Both the position numbers and the translations under genes were made by a program. Source: Alysiella crassa DSM 2578 (GTDB lineage Bacteria; Pseudomonadota; Gammaproteobacteria; Burkholderiales; Neisseriaceae). From it: a stretch of 64,000 bases of DNA. The stretch lies in NCBI RefSeq assembly GCF_000745955.1, contig NZ_JQKH01000004.1:1-64000 (forward strand). Reading direction: 5' to 3'. Shown here one piece after another: positions 38,435 through 47,200 of the stretch. The number at the start of each line of letters is the position of its first letter. Position 1 is the stretch's first letter. The notes beneath the pieces were generated by a model. That model saw only the letters and a list, made by a program, of their open reading frames with translations, was not told where the DNA came from and made no database searches.

Positions 38435-40399
38435 TCACAACACATCACGCCAACTTTTGCGCCACCACAAACGTGGCGTATTTTGCTGTGGCGCGAAAAA
38501 GTCGTCCATGCCCAAATACAGAGATTGAATCACGGTTTCCGCCACCGCCGTATCGGGCAAGGTGTCGGCGTTGATGGCAATGCTGCCGTTGATGAATTGC
38601 GTTTCATCGCCTGCGTGCATAAAGGGGAAAAGGGCGAATAAATACAAAGGCTTCTTGCCCTGATAAACGCACATTTCCAAAGCCATCGCGTCAAAACGCC
38701 CTTGTGGTAAATTGGCAAAACTTTCGTAGATAAATGCTTGATGTTGCACACGTTCTGGATTTTTTTTCAACATTTCGCGCCCACTTTGCATGGCTTCGGC
38801 AATGCTGTCGGTGTTTAATTTTAATAAATTAATGCCCGCGCCATTGGGTTGCACCAAAGTGGGGGTAAACAAATCCGCCTGCTGCCGCTTTTCCCACAAC
38901 GCCCACGCCGCACCAAAACCCGCCGCCTTGAGCGCAAGCTGCCATTCAAACGGCAACTTACTGCGCGTAAATTCGGTTTTCGGCGCAATTTGCAGCAGCG
39001 AACCGCGATATTTTTGTTGAATTTCAAGGGCTAATTCGGTGCAAGTTTGCGGTTTGGGGTGTTGCCAAATTTGCGCGGTAATCAGTTGCAAGGGGAAAAA
39101 CAGTTTGCCGCCAATCAACGCGCCATAGCGATGGAAAAATTCATTGGGCAAGGCTGGCTGAAATTGTTTTGCTTCCTGATAATTCAAAAATTTCAATGAA
39201 TTATTAGACAAATGCGCCGCCGTTCTCGCCCAATAAAAGGCGCACAAATGCAGGAAATTTTGCGTGTGCGGCGCAGCAGCAAATCGGGTAAATTCGGGTT
39301 GGCTGGTGCGGATAATGTTCAATAATTTGTCTAATTTTTCAAGGGAATGCTGATTGTAATCCAAGCCAATATCGCGTAAATCATCGGCGTAGGCAACATA
39401 GGGCGTGGGGCAGCCATCGGGCGACGCGCCACGCACAAATCCATCAACGGCGCGGCGTGCCACTTGGTTGATGTCGGTGTGGTCGGGCTGGTGTTCGGCG
39501 ACTTGGGTTTCTTCGTGGCGCAAATAGTCCAGCCAACCTGTGCTGCTGACGGCTGGATTGGTAAACATTTGCTCCACAATCCCCAAAACGGGCGTTACCA
39601 CGCCATTGCCCAAATCGGCAACGATGCTGTCAAAAAAGTCTGCCGAAACAGGCTGTTTGGTGATTTCAGCCAGCCTGTTGGCATTGTTCCACATAATCGT
39701 TTGCCCCAATTGTTTGGCAACGGTTTCGCCAATATAAAATCCGAGCAATAAGAATAGGTTGCGATAAGCTGGCGTTTGCACCGCCCAACGGCGCACGGTG
39801 TCGGGGCGCAATTGATGGTGTTTGGCGAGCAGGGTAATGAGTTTGTCAATTTGCTGCAAACTGGTTTCGCTAAAATCAAAGCTAATGCTGGTGAGCGCGG
39901 ATTGGTTCGCCAAACCTTCGGGCAAGGCTTTTTTCTGCAAAAATCGCCCTAAAATCAGGTGGCGCAATTGCAATTTATCGGCGTTCAGCCCAAAGCAAAG
40001 CAGTTGCCACAGGGGACGGTCTAGTTTGATTTCGTGGTCGGGGCGGTCTATGGCGTGGCAAACGGCTTGCACGACTGGGAAAATGGTCATGCCTGTGCCA
40101 ATGGTGCCATCTTCATACCATTCGGTTGGTACGCCACTTTGATTAGCTAAATAATTTGCCAAATAGGCGGCGAGTGTGTTGATGAAATTCGCGCCCGATG
40201 GTTTTTGCTTAATGCTGCGGCTGGTGTATTCGGTGGTGGTGCGAATTTGTGTAAGTAAGCGATTGATTCTTTTGATACTATCGGGTGTGTAATCCAGTTT
40301 GAGTGGCTGCCACACGGCAGGAAATGCCAAGCCACCCATGGGCTGCTGATTGTGGTGCAGACAATCGAGTAATTCTTGCATTTGGTCGGCGATGGGCAT
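38435..40399 (-). CDS. Large uncharacterised protein with three internal repeats
   Basis: No known family was recognised. The 654-residue protein has no signal peptide or clear membrane helix. Three copies of one module are visible, near residues 33-105, 172-250 and 350-430. Each starts with a pattern like LDYTPDSIKRINRLL, FDFSETSLQQIDKLI or LDYNQHSLEKLDKLL, then about 30 residues later an FxxLxAFYxAxxxA helix. The C-terminal third is different (MALEMCVYQGKKPLYLFALF). The gene follows a FhuF-like gene on the same strand with about 100 bases between. A shared function with iron reduction is only a guess. Confidence 0.7.
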   Translation of the reverse strand: MPIADQMQELLDCLHHNQQPMGGLAFPAVWQPLKLDYTPDSIKRINRLLTQIRTTTEYTSRSIKQKPSGANFINTLAAYLANYLANQSGVPTEWYEDGTIGTGMTIFPVVQAVCHAIDRPDHEIKLDRPLWQLLCFGLNADKLQLRHLILGRFLQKKALPEGLANQSALTSISFDFSETSLQQIDKLITLLAKHHQLRPDTVRRWAVQTPAYRNLFLLLGFYIGETVAKQLGQTIMWNNANRLAEITKQPVSADFFDSIVADLGNGVVTPVLGIVEQMFTNPAVSSTGWLDYLRHEETQVAEHQPDHTDINQVARRAVDGFVRGASPDGCPTPYVAYADDLRDIGLDYNQHSLEKLDKLLNIIRTSQPEFTRFAAAPHTQNFLHLCAFYWARTAAHLSNNSLKFLNYQEAKQFQPALPNEFFHRYGALIGGKLFFPLQLITAQIWQHPKPQTCTELALEIQQKYRGSLLQIAPKTEFTRSKLPFEWQLALKAAGFGAAWALWEKRQQADLFTPTLVQPNGAGINLLKLNTDSIAEAMQSGREMLKKNPERVQHQAFIYESFANLPQGRFDAMALEMCVYQGKKPLYLFALFPFMHAGDETQFINGSIAINADTLPDTAVAETVIQSLYLGMDDFFAPQQNTPRLWWRKSWRDVL

Positions 40400-40501
40400 G
40401 GGGATTCCTGTTTTTATTAATTATCAACGAAATAATATTATAAAAGAAAAAACATTCAGGCAGCCTGAAAATCCGCCTAATTTTAACTGAAACGCACCCA
40501 A

Positions 40502-41191
40502 TCAACCACACCCACAGTCCAATCGTCTGTTTTTCGGGCAAGTATCGCACATCATCGTGTCTGAATCGCGCCGATAATGTTGGCAACAAGCCAACATGTT
40601 TACCTGAAACGTATCGCCCACCCAAAGCAATTCGCCAAAACACCGCGCCGCAATGGTTTCCCGCCAAACGCGTTCCCCATATTCCACTTCCGCCCGAGTT
40701 TGCCAGCCAAAACGATGTGCCGCCGCCAATGCTTTCAATATGCCATCGTAGACAAAATAATGCGCCAATTTTTCGCTGATTTGCCAATGGGGGGCGCACA
40801 AGGCGAATTGTTCTGCCGTCCAAATTTGCAAATTTTGCCACGCTAATTCAATGGCTTGTTTGGGTGTGTGGTGGTGCAAAATTTGTTCAGGCAGCCTGAA
40901 AGAATCGGTGAACGCTGCCGCCGTTTCGTGTGCGCCACCACGCAAATCCACCGCAAACCCACGCGCCGCCACCCACACCGCCACATACGCAGGCTGCCAC
41001 AACCACAATTGCCATGTTCGCGCCGCCCAATACACGTCATCGGCTTGCGGGTGGGCGGCGTGTAGATTGGCAAATAATTTGTGTAATTCAAATTCTTGTG
41101 TTTTCAGGCAGCCTGAAACGGTTTGGGTGGACGCATTGAGCGCGGGAAATAGGCGATTGCATTCGCTCAATAGGTTTGATAATAAAATCAT
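40502..41191 (-). CDS. FhuF-like siderophore ferric reductase
   Basis: The 229-residue protein ends in the FhuF-type [2Fe-2S] motif: CC, eleven residues, then CDTC (CCQHYRRDSDTMMCDTCP). FhuF proteins reduce iron in imported ferric siderophores on the cytoplasmic side. The N-terminal part (QLWLWQPAYVAVWVAARGF) fits the AHA_1954-type siderophore ferric iron reductase family. Two internal DUS encode SGCLK and FRLPE. Its ATG lies three bases from an ATAGTC-type MITE and has no visible ribosome site, so the native 5' region seems to have been replaced. A tail of CGCG follows the cluster motif. Confidence 0.75.
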   Translation of the reverse strand: MILLSNLLSECNRLFPALNASTQTVSGCLKTQEFELHKLFANLHAAHPQADDVYWAARTWQLWLWQPAYVAVWVAARGFAVDLRGGAHETAAAFTDSFRLPEQILHHHTPKQAIELAWQNLQIWTAEQFALCAPHWQISEKLAHYFVYDGILKALAAAHRFGWQTRAEVEYGERVWRETIAARCFGELLWVGDTFQVNMLACCQHYRRDSDTMMCDTCPKNRRLDCGCG

Positions 41192-41194
41192 ATC

Positions 41195-41299
41195 ATAGTC
41201 GTTTCAAATTAAAAGAAGACAAGGCGACAGCGACCGCCGTGTACACCTAGTACATAAGGGAGCTGGCAACGCCGTATTATTTTAATTTGAAATGACTAT
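41195..41299. mobile_element. ATAGTC-type MITE, copy 2
   Basis: Ends ATAGTCGTTTCAAATTAAAA and TTTTAATTTGAAATGACTAT are complementary apart from one base. The inner core is the reverse complement of the copy at 35708-35814 with about one difference in 55 bases. It is wedged between two genes and touches both. Confidence 0.7.
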
Positions 41300-41844
41300 T
41301 ATGGTTTAATTTCAATCGGCGCATTATGCACCACGCTGCGAAACAGCTCGTCCACTTCTTCATCGGTAACGGCAATGCAGCCATTTGTCCAATCGTGGCG
41401 CAAATGTTGCCGTCCCAACGCCCCCGAACCATTGGGCAAACCGTGAATTTTAATCAGCCCCCCCGCGCTTTTGCCTTGCGATTGGGCAAATGCGGTATCT
41501 TGTTGATTTGGATAGGAAATGCCCAAATTTTTATGGTAGCCGCTTTGGGCGTTGCGCTCATTAATGCGGTACACGCCTTCGGGGGTTTTGCCATCGCCTT
41601 CAAATTGCTTGTGTCCGATGGGCGAAAAGCCCAGCGAAATATCGTAGCTTTTCAATAAATTATCGCCATCGTAGGCAAACATTTTGCGCTCACTTTTATG
41701 CACCACCAAACGCGTGATTTGCGCGTTTTCAGGCAGCCTGAACGCGTTTTCGGGCGACACAGGCGGCACGGGGCGCGTAAACATCAACACGCCACCGACC
41801 AATACCATCAATACCAATAGGCTGATTAAAATCAATTTTTTCAT
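41299..41844 (-). CDS. L,D-transpeptidase (YkuD) family protein
   Basis: The 181-residue protein has an N-terminal membrane anchor or signal (LILISLLVLMVLVGGVLMF) and a periplasmic YkuD domain. The conserved His is in IKIHGLPNG, and the catalytic Cys is in DWTNGCIAVTDEEVDEL. Members cross-link peptidoglycan or attach or detach lipoproteins; the precise reaction is unknown. The linker encodes FRLPE from a DUS. The stop codon overlaps the end of the adjacent MITE. Confidence 0.88.
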   Translation of the reverse strand: MKKLILISLLVLMVLVGGVLMFTRPVPPVSPENAFRLPENAQITRLVVHKSERKMFAYDGDNLLKSYDISLGFSPIGHKQFEGDGKTPEGVYRINERNAQSGYHKNLGISYPNQQDTAFAQSQGKSAGGLIKIHGLPNGSGALGRQHLRHDWTNGCIAVTDEEVDELFRSVVHNAPIEIKP

Positions 41845-41853
41845 TTAATCACT

Positions 41854-42002
41854 TTCAGGCAGCCTTTCAGTACACGACAATTTTTACAAACGCCCAAAAT
41901 GTAGGGTGCGTACCACGCACCAAATCATTCAAATAATTGAAATTTCGGTGCGTAATACGCACCCTACATGAATTTTGTCGTGTACTGTAAGGCAGCCTGA
42001 AA
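41854..42002. mobile_element. DUS-capped palindromic repeat F
   Basis: This is a complete copy: DUS, CCTTTCAGTACACGACAA, GTAGGGTGCGT arm, AT-rich centre, ACGCACCCTAC arm, TTGTCGTGTACTGTAAGG, DUS. Its right end supplies the last codons and the stop of dapC. Confidence 0.85.
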
Positions 42003-43184
42003 ATACGTGTCGTACCAAGCGATAATCCGCTCTGCCGCTTCCACGCATTTTTCCAACTCGTCCACCAGCGCAATGCGGACAAAACCCACGCCCGAATTGC
42101 CATGTGGCGTATCCCGCGCAAAAAATCGCCCTGCCAAAACTTGCACACCTGTGGCGCGATACAATTCTTGCGTGAATTTCAAATCATCGCCATCGGGAAT
42201 GTGCAGCCAAATGTAAAAAGACGCGTCTGGCAAACGCACCTCAAATTTTTGGCGCAAAATGGGCAATACGCGGTCAAATTTGGCTTGATATTGGGCGCGG
42301 TTTTCAATCACATGGGCTTCATCGTTCCACGCGGCAATGCTGGCGCGTTGCACGGGCAAACTCATCGCGCTGCCGTGATAGGTGCGATAGAGCAGAAAAT
42401 CTTTCAACAATTTTGCGTCCCCAGCCACAAAGCCCGAACGCAAACCTGGTACATTGGAGCGTTTGGATAAGCTGGTAAACATGACCATTTTGTCAAAACC
42501 GCGTCCCAATTCCGCCGCCGCTTGCAGGCAGCCGAGCGGTTTTTTGCCGTCAAAATAAATTTCCGAATAGCATTCGTCTGACGCAATGATGAAACCGTAT
42601 TTGTCTTGCAAATCAAACAATTCTTGCCAATCTTGTTTTTGCAACACGCTGCCAGTTGGATTATCGGGCGAGCAGACAAACACCAATTTACAACGCGCCC
42701 AATGTTCATCGCTCACTTGCGACCAGTCGGGCAAAAAGCGTGGCGCGGTGGTGTTGGCGAACACGATTTCGCCACCGCCCAAAAATGTTGCGCCTTCATA
42801 AATTTGGTAAAACGGATTGGGGCTGACGATAACGGGGTTTTCCTGCTCATTCAGCACCACTTGCACGAATGAAAACAGGGCTTCGCGGCTGCCCAAAACG
42901 GGCAAAATTTCGGTTTCGGGGTTGAGCGTTAAACCATCGTAGCGGCGTTTGAGCCAGCCTGCACACGCCTCGCGCAATTCAGGCAGCCCGAGCGTGAGCG
43001 GATATTTGGACAATTCGTCCAATGAATTGATGAGCGCGTCTTTCACCACTTGGGGTGTGGGGTGTTTAGGTTCGCCGATGTAGAGCGGAATTTCGGATAA
43101 ATGCGCGGGCGGGGTAATGCCTTGCATGGCTTCACGCAAGCGGGCGAAGGGGTAGGGTTTAAGTTGTTGCAAATGGGGGTTCAT
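41964..43184 (-). CDS. dapC: Succinyldiaminopimelate transaminase DapC
   Basis: This PLP aminotransferase of lysine and peptidoglycan precursor synthesis has 406 residues. It starts with the family's MNPHLQQLKPYPFARLREAM. The PLP lysine is in SLSKRSNVPGLRSGF and the final Arg in GFVRIAL. The last 12 residues (FQAALQYTTKFM) and the TAG stop are encoded by a DUS and the palindromic repeat, so the original C-terminus was replaced. The fold should tolerate this because it lies after the last conserved helix. Confidence 0.93.
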   Translation of the reverse strand: MNPHLQQLKPYPFARLREAMQGITPPAHLSEIPLYIGEPKHPTPQVVKDALINSLDELSKYPLTLGLPELREACAGWLKRRYDGLTLNPETEILPVLGSREALFSFVQVVLNEQENPVIVSPNPFYQIYEGATFLGGGEIVFANTTAPRFLPDWSQVSDEHWARCKLVFVCSPDNPTGSVLQKQDWQELFDLQDKYGFIIASDECYSEIYFDGKKPLGCLQAAAELGRGFDKMVMFTSLSKRSNVPGLRSGFVAGDAKLLKDFLLYRTYHGSAMSLPVQRASIAAWNDEAHVIENRAQYQAKFDRVLPILRQKFEVRLPDASFYIWLHIPDGDDLKFTQELYRATGVQVLAGRFFARDTPHGNSGVGFVRIALVDELEKCVEAAERIIAWYDTYFQAALQYTTKFM

Positions 43185-43220
43185 TTTTTTTAATCCTTTG
43201 ATGATTGTGTTGAATGATTT

Positions 43221-43374
43221 TTCAGGCTGCCTTACAGTTCACGAAAAAAATCGTAGGGTGCGCCGTGCGCACCAAATTTGCCACAATATTTAAATAATTC
43301 AGTTATTTGGTGCGCACGGCGCACCCTACATTTTCGTGATTGGAAAAGGGTCGTGTATTTTCAGGCAGCCTGAA
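43221..43374. mobile_element. DUS-capped palindromic repeat G (GCGC-type core)
   Basis: Same plan as the other copies, but both arms carry GTAGGGTGCGCCGTGCGCACC-type cores (quoted in part: GGTGCGCCGTGCGCACC). The left terminus is CAGTTCACGA. With copy J it forms a distinct subfamily. Confidence 0.8.
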
Positions 43375-43376
43375 AC

Positions 43377-44408
43377 TCATTGACGATAATGTACCCAATT
43401 CGGGTCATATTCACAATTAATCTGCGTGTTTAAATGCGAAAATTTCGCGCACAATTTCTCCGCTTGCGCCAACAAAATTTCAGGTTCAGACGTTACCGCA
43501 AACACCGTGCGCATACCTTGCGACAAATTCATCACGCTTAAAGTGGGAATGCCTTGCTGATTTTGTTGAGCGTAGCTGTCAAATTCATCTTGTAAATCGT
43601 AGGCAGCCTGCACATCGTCTTCGCTACCGATTTCGCAAGTGATGGCAAGTGTCCACGCCATATCGGCACGCCCCAGCAAGCTGTTCGCTGACTGATTGCG
43701 TGTCAACACCAGCGCATCTTGTTCCCCATCTTCTTCCACTTGGGCGACCGCGTATTGCCATTCGGGTTCGGGATACGCGCCGTTGCGACCGAGTGCCAAC
43801 CATGTTTGGCGCAATTTTTCAGGCAGCGTGTCCAATGGTTCAAATTCATCATTGGCTTGTGGTATAAAATCCACCGCGCCAATTTTCACCGCGCTGTTCC
43901 ATTCGCCCAAAATATGGTCAAGCATAATAAACGTCATATTTTGCGCGTGTGGCACAAATTCATCGTCAATTGTTTTGGTAAACGCGATTTCCAGCGCGGG
44001 CATTTCGCGCCAAACGTCTAATTTCACCACAATATCGTTTACTGCCAATTCAAAGCCGTTCATACCCATCATAAAATTGCCAATATCGGGCATGGCTTGA
44101 CGGAAACCACGCACGGGGCAGGGTAAATTTTTCGGGGCTTGCGTGCACACCGCTTGCACTTGAATAAACCTGCCTATTACCCCATGCGCGGTAAACACGA
44201 TGGTGCTGTGAGTAAATACATTGTCGCTGGCAGACAAATTTGCATTTTCCAATTCCAATGAAATATCAGGCAGATACTGTTGCAAAATCTCATTGCTTTG
44301 TTCCATCACTTCGGGTGCGGACAAATGTTGAAAATTCGGATACGCCGCCAACCATGTTTGCCAAAAATCTTGGGCGCGTTGCTTGTAGTCAATTAATTGG
44401 TTTAACAT
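43377..44408 (-). CDS. Uncharacterised protein, possibly DUF695-like C-terminal domain
   Basis: This 343-residue soluble protein has no signal peptide. The N-terminal two-thirds contain FTHSTIVFTAHGVIGRF and MGMNGFELAVNDIVVKLDVW, not assigned to a family. The last 120 residues (WQYAVAQVEEDGEQDALVL, then DLQDEFDSYAQQ and MRTVFAVTSEPE) resemble the general pattern of DUF695 domains; this is a weak by-eye similarity. The ATG at 44408 has TAAGGAAA upstream; a longer frame begins inside a repeat. It lies between two palindromic repeats, upstream of dapC. Confidence 0.65.
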   Translation of the reverse strand: MLNQLIDYKQRAQDFWQTWLAAYPNFQHLSAPEVMEQSNEILQQYLPDISLELENANLSASDNVFTHSTIVFTAHGVIGRFIQVQAVCTQAPKNLPCPVRGFRQAMPDIGNFMMGMNGFELAVNDIVVKLDVWREMPALEIAFTKTIDDEFVPHAQNMTFIMLDHILGEWNSAVKIGAVDFIPQANDEFEPLDTLPEKLRQTWLALGRNGAYPEPEWQYAVAQVEEDGEQDALVLTRNQSANSLLGRADMAWTLAITCEIGSEDDVQAAYDLQDEFDSYAQQNQQGIPTLSVMNLSQGMRTVFAVTSEPEILLAQAEKLCAKFSHLNTQINCEYDPNWVHYRQ

Positions 44409-44432
44409 TTTGATTTCCTTATTGTTTAAAAT

Positions 44433-44528
44433 TTCAGGCTGCCTTTCAGTACACGATAAAAACAACAGTAGGGTGCACCCTACATTTTCTGCCTTGTTAT
44501 TTTGTTTTCATACCAAAGGCAGCCTGAA
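44433..44528. mobile_element. DUS-capped palindromic repeat H (internally deleted)
   Basis: The left end DUS plus CCTTTCAGTACACGATAA is intact. The arms are fused to GTAGGGTGCACCCTAC, and the right end keeps AAAGGCAGCCTGAA. Confidence 0.65.
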
Positions 44529-44533
44529 AATCA

Positions 44534-45793
44534 TCAAGCCTTACGCTGCAAAACCGCCGCAAAAAAACCGTCCGTGCCATGCTCTGCCGTGTTCAGCTCC
44601 AAAAATTTGCCCGTATTTAAATCCACTTTTTGCGCCGCCAAAATATCGCCACAATCCAACCATTCAAATTCAGGATTATTTTCTAAAAAATCAATAATTT
44701 GATGTTCATTTTCTTCGGGTAACACGCTGCAAGTGGCATACACCAAACGCCCACCGCCGCGCACCAATTGACTGGCAGCCTGCAAAATACTTTGCTGTTC
44801 TTTCAATAATTTAGCCAAAGTTTCAGGCGATTGACGGTATTTCAAATCAGGATTGCGGCGCAACGTCCCCAAGCCCGAACACGGCGCGTCCACCAACACA
44901 CGGTCGGCTTTGCCGTGCAATCGCGCAATGCGTGGGTCGTGTTCACTTTCAATGCGCTCTGGCGTGATATTGGTTAAACCTGCGCGGGTCATGCGCGGTT
45001 TCAAATTTGCCAATCTTTTTTCTGATACATCAAAGGCATAAATCCGCCCCTTGTTTGCCATTTGTGCGCCGATTGCCAAAGTTTTGCCGCCTGCGCCCGC
45101 GCAAAAATCCACCACCATCTCGCCCCGTTTCGCGCCCACCAATTGCGCCAATAATTGACTGCCTTCGTCCTGCACTTCCAACGTGCCGTCCAAAAACAAT
45201 TCGTGTTTGTTCAGCGCAGGTTTGTCGGGGAAGCGAATGCCGTGTGGCGCGTAGGGCGTGGCGATGGCTTTGGGGAACTCGTTTTGCAGTTGCGCCAAAA
45301 TGTTGTTGCGTTTGCCCTTGAGCGTGTTTACGCGCACATCAAGCGGCGCGGTTTGCGCCACGCTGCGCCCAAAGGTTTGAATTTGCTCGTCTTCCCAATG
45401 AACTTGTAAACGCGTAATCAACCATTCAGGCAATTCGGCAATCGTGTTCAGGCTGCCTGAAAACTCGGTTTTACGCGCTTTGACGTTAGCAAGAAATTCC
45501 TGTTCATCTTCTTCCAAAAAATCAGACAATTGCGAAATATTGAAACCGCGCCCCAACACCAAAGCCGCTAACGCTGCTTTTCGCGCTTGAGCGTGCGGAC
45601 GGCGCAAAATCGCCGCAATTTTTTGATAATGGCGCAACGCCGCAAATGCCGTTTCCGCGATTTCATGGCGGTCAGTGCGCCCTAGTTTGTGATGATTGCG
45701 GAAATATGCGGAAATGACCGCGTCAGCAGGTTGTTGAAAAGTGAGCATATTTTCTAAAACTTGGGCGGTATGATTCAATTGATGTGCATTCAT
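44534..45793 (-). CDS. RsmB-family RNA (cytosine-5) methyltransferase
   Basis: The 419-residue SAM-dependent enzyme belongs to the NOP2/Sun family. Motif I is VVDFCAGAGGKTLAIG. Motif IV has VDAPCSGLGTLRRNPD, with the release Cys. Motif VI has YATCSVLPEEN, with the nucleophilic Cys. The N-terminal region is shorter and lacks the full NusB-like domain of RsmB (16S m5C967), so the exact target base is uncertain. An internal DUS encodes SGSLN. Confidence 0.88.
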   Translation of the reverse strand: MNAHQLNHTAQVLENMLTFQQPADAVISAYFRNHHKLGRTDRHEIAETAFAALRHYQKIAAILRRPHAQARKAALAALVLGRGFNISQLSDFLEEDEQEFLANVKARKTEFSGSLNTIAELPEWLITRLQVHWEDEQIQTFGRSVAQTAPLDVRVNTLKGKRNNILAQLQNEFPKAIATPYAPHGIRFPDKPALNKHELFLDGTLEVQDEGSQLLAQLVGAKRGEMVVDFCAGAGGKTLAIGAQMANKGRIYAFDVSEKRLANLKPRMTRAGLTNITPERIESEHDPRIARLHGKADRVLVDAPCSGLGTLRRNPDLKYRQSPETLAKLLKEQQSILQAASQLVRGGGRLVYATCSVLPEENEHQIIDFLENNPEFEWLDCGDILAAQKVDLNTGKFLELNTAEHGTDGFFAAVLQRKA

Positions 45794-45839
45794 GATAGCG
45801 ATTTCAAATTTAACAAATAAAGCAGATTCTACCCGAAAA

Positions 45840-45880
45840 AAGGCAGCCTGAAACGGAAAAATCCATCTTCAGGCTGCCTT
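45840..45880 (-). terminator. Inverted DUS pair after acpS
   Basis: AAGGCAGCCTGAA (45840-45852) pairs with TTCAGGCTGCCTT (45868-45880), downstream of the leftward pdxJ-acpS operon. Confidence 0.5.
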
Positions 45881-45902
45881 ATTTAAAATTAAATAATTGA
45901 AA

Positions 45903-46301
45903 TTAAAGTAATTCTGCTACCACATAAGCGACAACATAACGCTCTTCATCGCTCAAACTCAAATGCACTTTGCCAATGCCTTTGGCTTCAAGCCATTGTT
46001 TTAATTCGGCTTCAAACACAAATTCGGGTTTGCCCAAATCTGTGTGTGTGATGTTGATGTTGTGCAGACTCACAGGTTCGCGCACCCCCATGCCAACTGC
46101 TTTGGCAAACGCTTCTTTTGCTGCAAAACGCTTCGCCAAAAAACGCACCGCGTCCGCGCTATTTTGTTGCGCGAAACGGTTGGTAAATTCCAATTCTTCA
46201 ATGCGTGTTAAAATGCGGCGCGGCAGGGCTTCACCGTATTTTTTGTATAATTGTTCAATGCGTTTGATGGCTAAAATATCTGTGCCGATACCATAAATCA
46301 T
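45903..46301 (-). CDS. acpS: Holo-[acyl-carrier-protein] synthase
   Basis: It transfers phosphopantetheine from CoA to ACP. The 132-residue protein starts IYGIGTDILAIKRIE (magnesium-binding Asp) and has the FAAKEAFAKAVG motif. It follows pdxJ by 28 bases on the same strand, the arrangement common in proteobacteria, so the two are co-transcribed. Confidence 0.96.
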   Translation of the reverse strand: MIYGIGTDILAIKRIEQLYKKYGEALPRRILTRIEELEFTNRFAQQNSADAVRFLAKRFAAKEAFAKAVGMGVREPVSLHNINITHTDLGKPEFVFEAELKQWLEAKGIGKVHLSLSDEERYVVAYVVAELL

Positions 46302-46329
46302 GAGTAAAATCTCCAGAATTATCAGTTTA

Positions 46330-47058
46330 TTATGCTTGAGCCACTCGAGCGCGGAACATGGCTTCTTTCATCTGTTCAATCGCTTTGGGTAAACCCAAAA
46401 ACACCGCTTGGGCAATCAAAGAATGCCCGATATTTAATTCCACAATTTGCGGAATTCGCGCAATCGGCGCAACATTTTGAATGGTCAAACCATGTCCTGC
46501 ATTCACCGTCATGCCTAAATTTGCCGCAAATTCGGCAGCCTGCACAATGCGCGCCAATTCCGCCGCCCGACCATGCGCGGGCGCGTCCGCATACGCCCCC
46601 GTGTGAATTTCAATCACACGCGCCCCCACATCAAAAGCAGCCTGAATTTGCGCCAAATCCGCACCAATAAACAGCGAAACGCGAATATCATTATCGTGCA
46701 AAGTTTGCACATAATCCGCCACTTTTTCTTGTTGCCCCAACACGTCCAAACCGCCTTCGGTGGTAACCTCTTCGCGTTTTTCAGGCACAAGGCAAACGTC
46801 TTCGGGGGCGACCGTGATTGCATTTTCCAGCATTTCTGCTGTCATTGCCATTTCCAAATTCATGCGTGTTTTGATTGCCTGTTTGATGGCAAACACATCG
46901 GCGTCTTTAATGTGGCGGCGGTCTTCGCGCAAATGCAGCGTAATCAAATCTGCGCCGTGCGTTTCGGCGATTAATGCCGCTTCCATCGGGCTGGGGTAGC
47001 CTACGCCACGCGCATTGCGCAGCGTGGCAACATGGTCAATATTGACACCTAATAACAT
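46330..47058 (-). CDS. pdxJ: Pyridoxine 5'-phosphate synthase
   Basis: It condenses 1-deoxyxylulose 5-phosphate with 3-amino-2-oxopropyl phosphate in vitamin B6 synthesis. The 242-residue TIM-barrel protein starts [18 protein letters not shown]. The substrate-binding [14 protein letters not shown] segment and the catalytic Glu in [12 protein letters not shown]-type position ([12 protein letters not shown]) are present. The ATG at 47058 has AGGAGAAA directly upstream. The longer frame runs into a palindromic repeat and is rejected. Confidence 0.96.
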   Translation of the reverse strand: MLLGVNIDHVATLRNARGVGYPSPMEAALIAETHGADLITLHLREDRRHIKDADVFAIKQAIKTRMNLEMAMTAEMLENAITVAPEDVCLVPEKREEVTTEGGLDVLGQQEKVADYVQTLHDNDIRVSLFIGADLAQIQAAFDVGARVIEIHTGAYADAPAHGRAAELARIVQAAEFAANLGMTVNAGHGLTIQNVAPIARIPQIVELNIGHSLIAQAVFLGLPKAIEQMKEAMFRARVAQA

Positions 47059-47079
47059 ATTTTCTCCTAAAAATTGAAT

Positions 47080-47178
47080 GTAGGGTGCGTACCACGCACC
47101 AAATTGTTCAAATAACTGCTTATTGGTGCGTATACACACCCTACATAAGTTTTGCCGTGTACCAAAAGGCAGCCTGAA
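47080..47178. mobile_element. DUS-capped palindromic repeat I (left end lost)
   Basis: Both inner arms (GTAGGGTGCGT and its complement) and a right end with GCCGTGTACC plus DUS remain. The left terminus is missing next to the pdxJ ribosome site, so the repeat probably contributes to the pdxJ leader. Confidence 0.65.
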
Positions 47179-47200
47179 AATCAGTAAACACCTAACTGAA

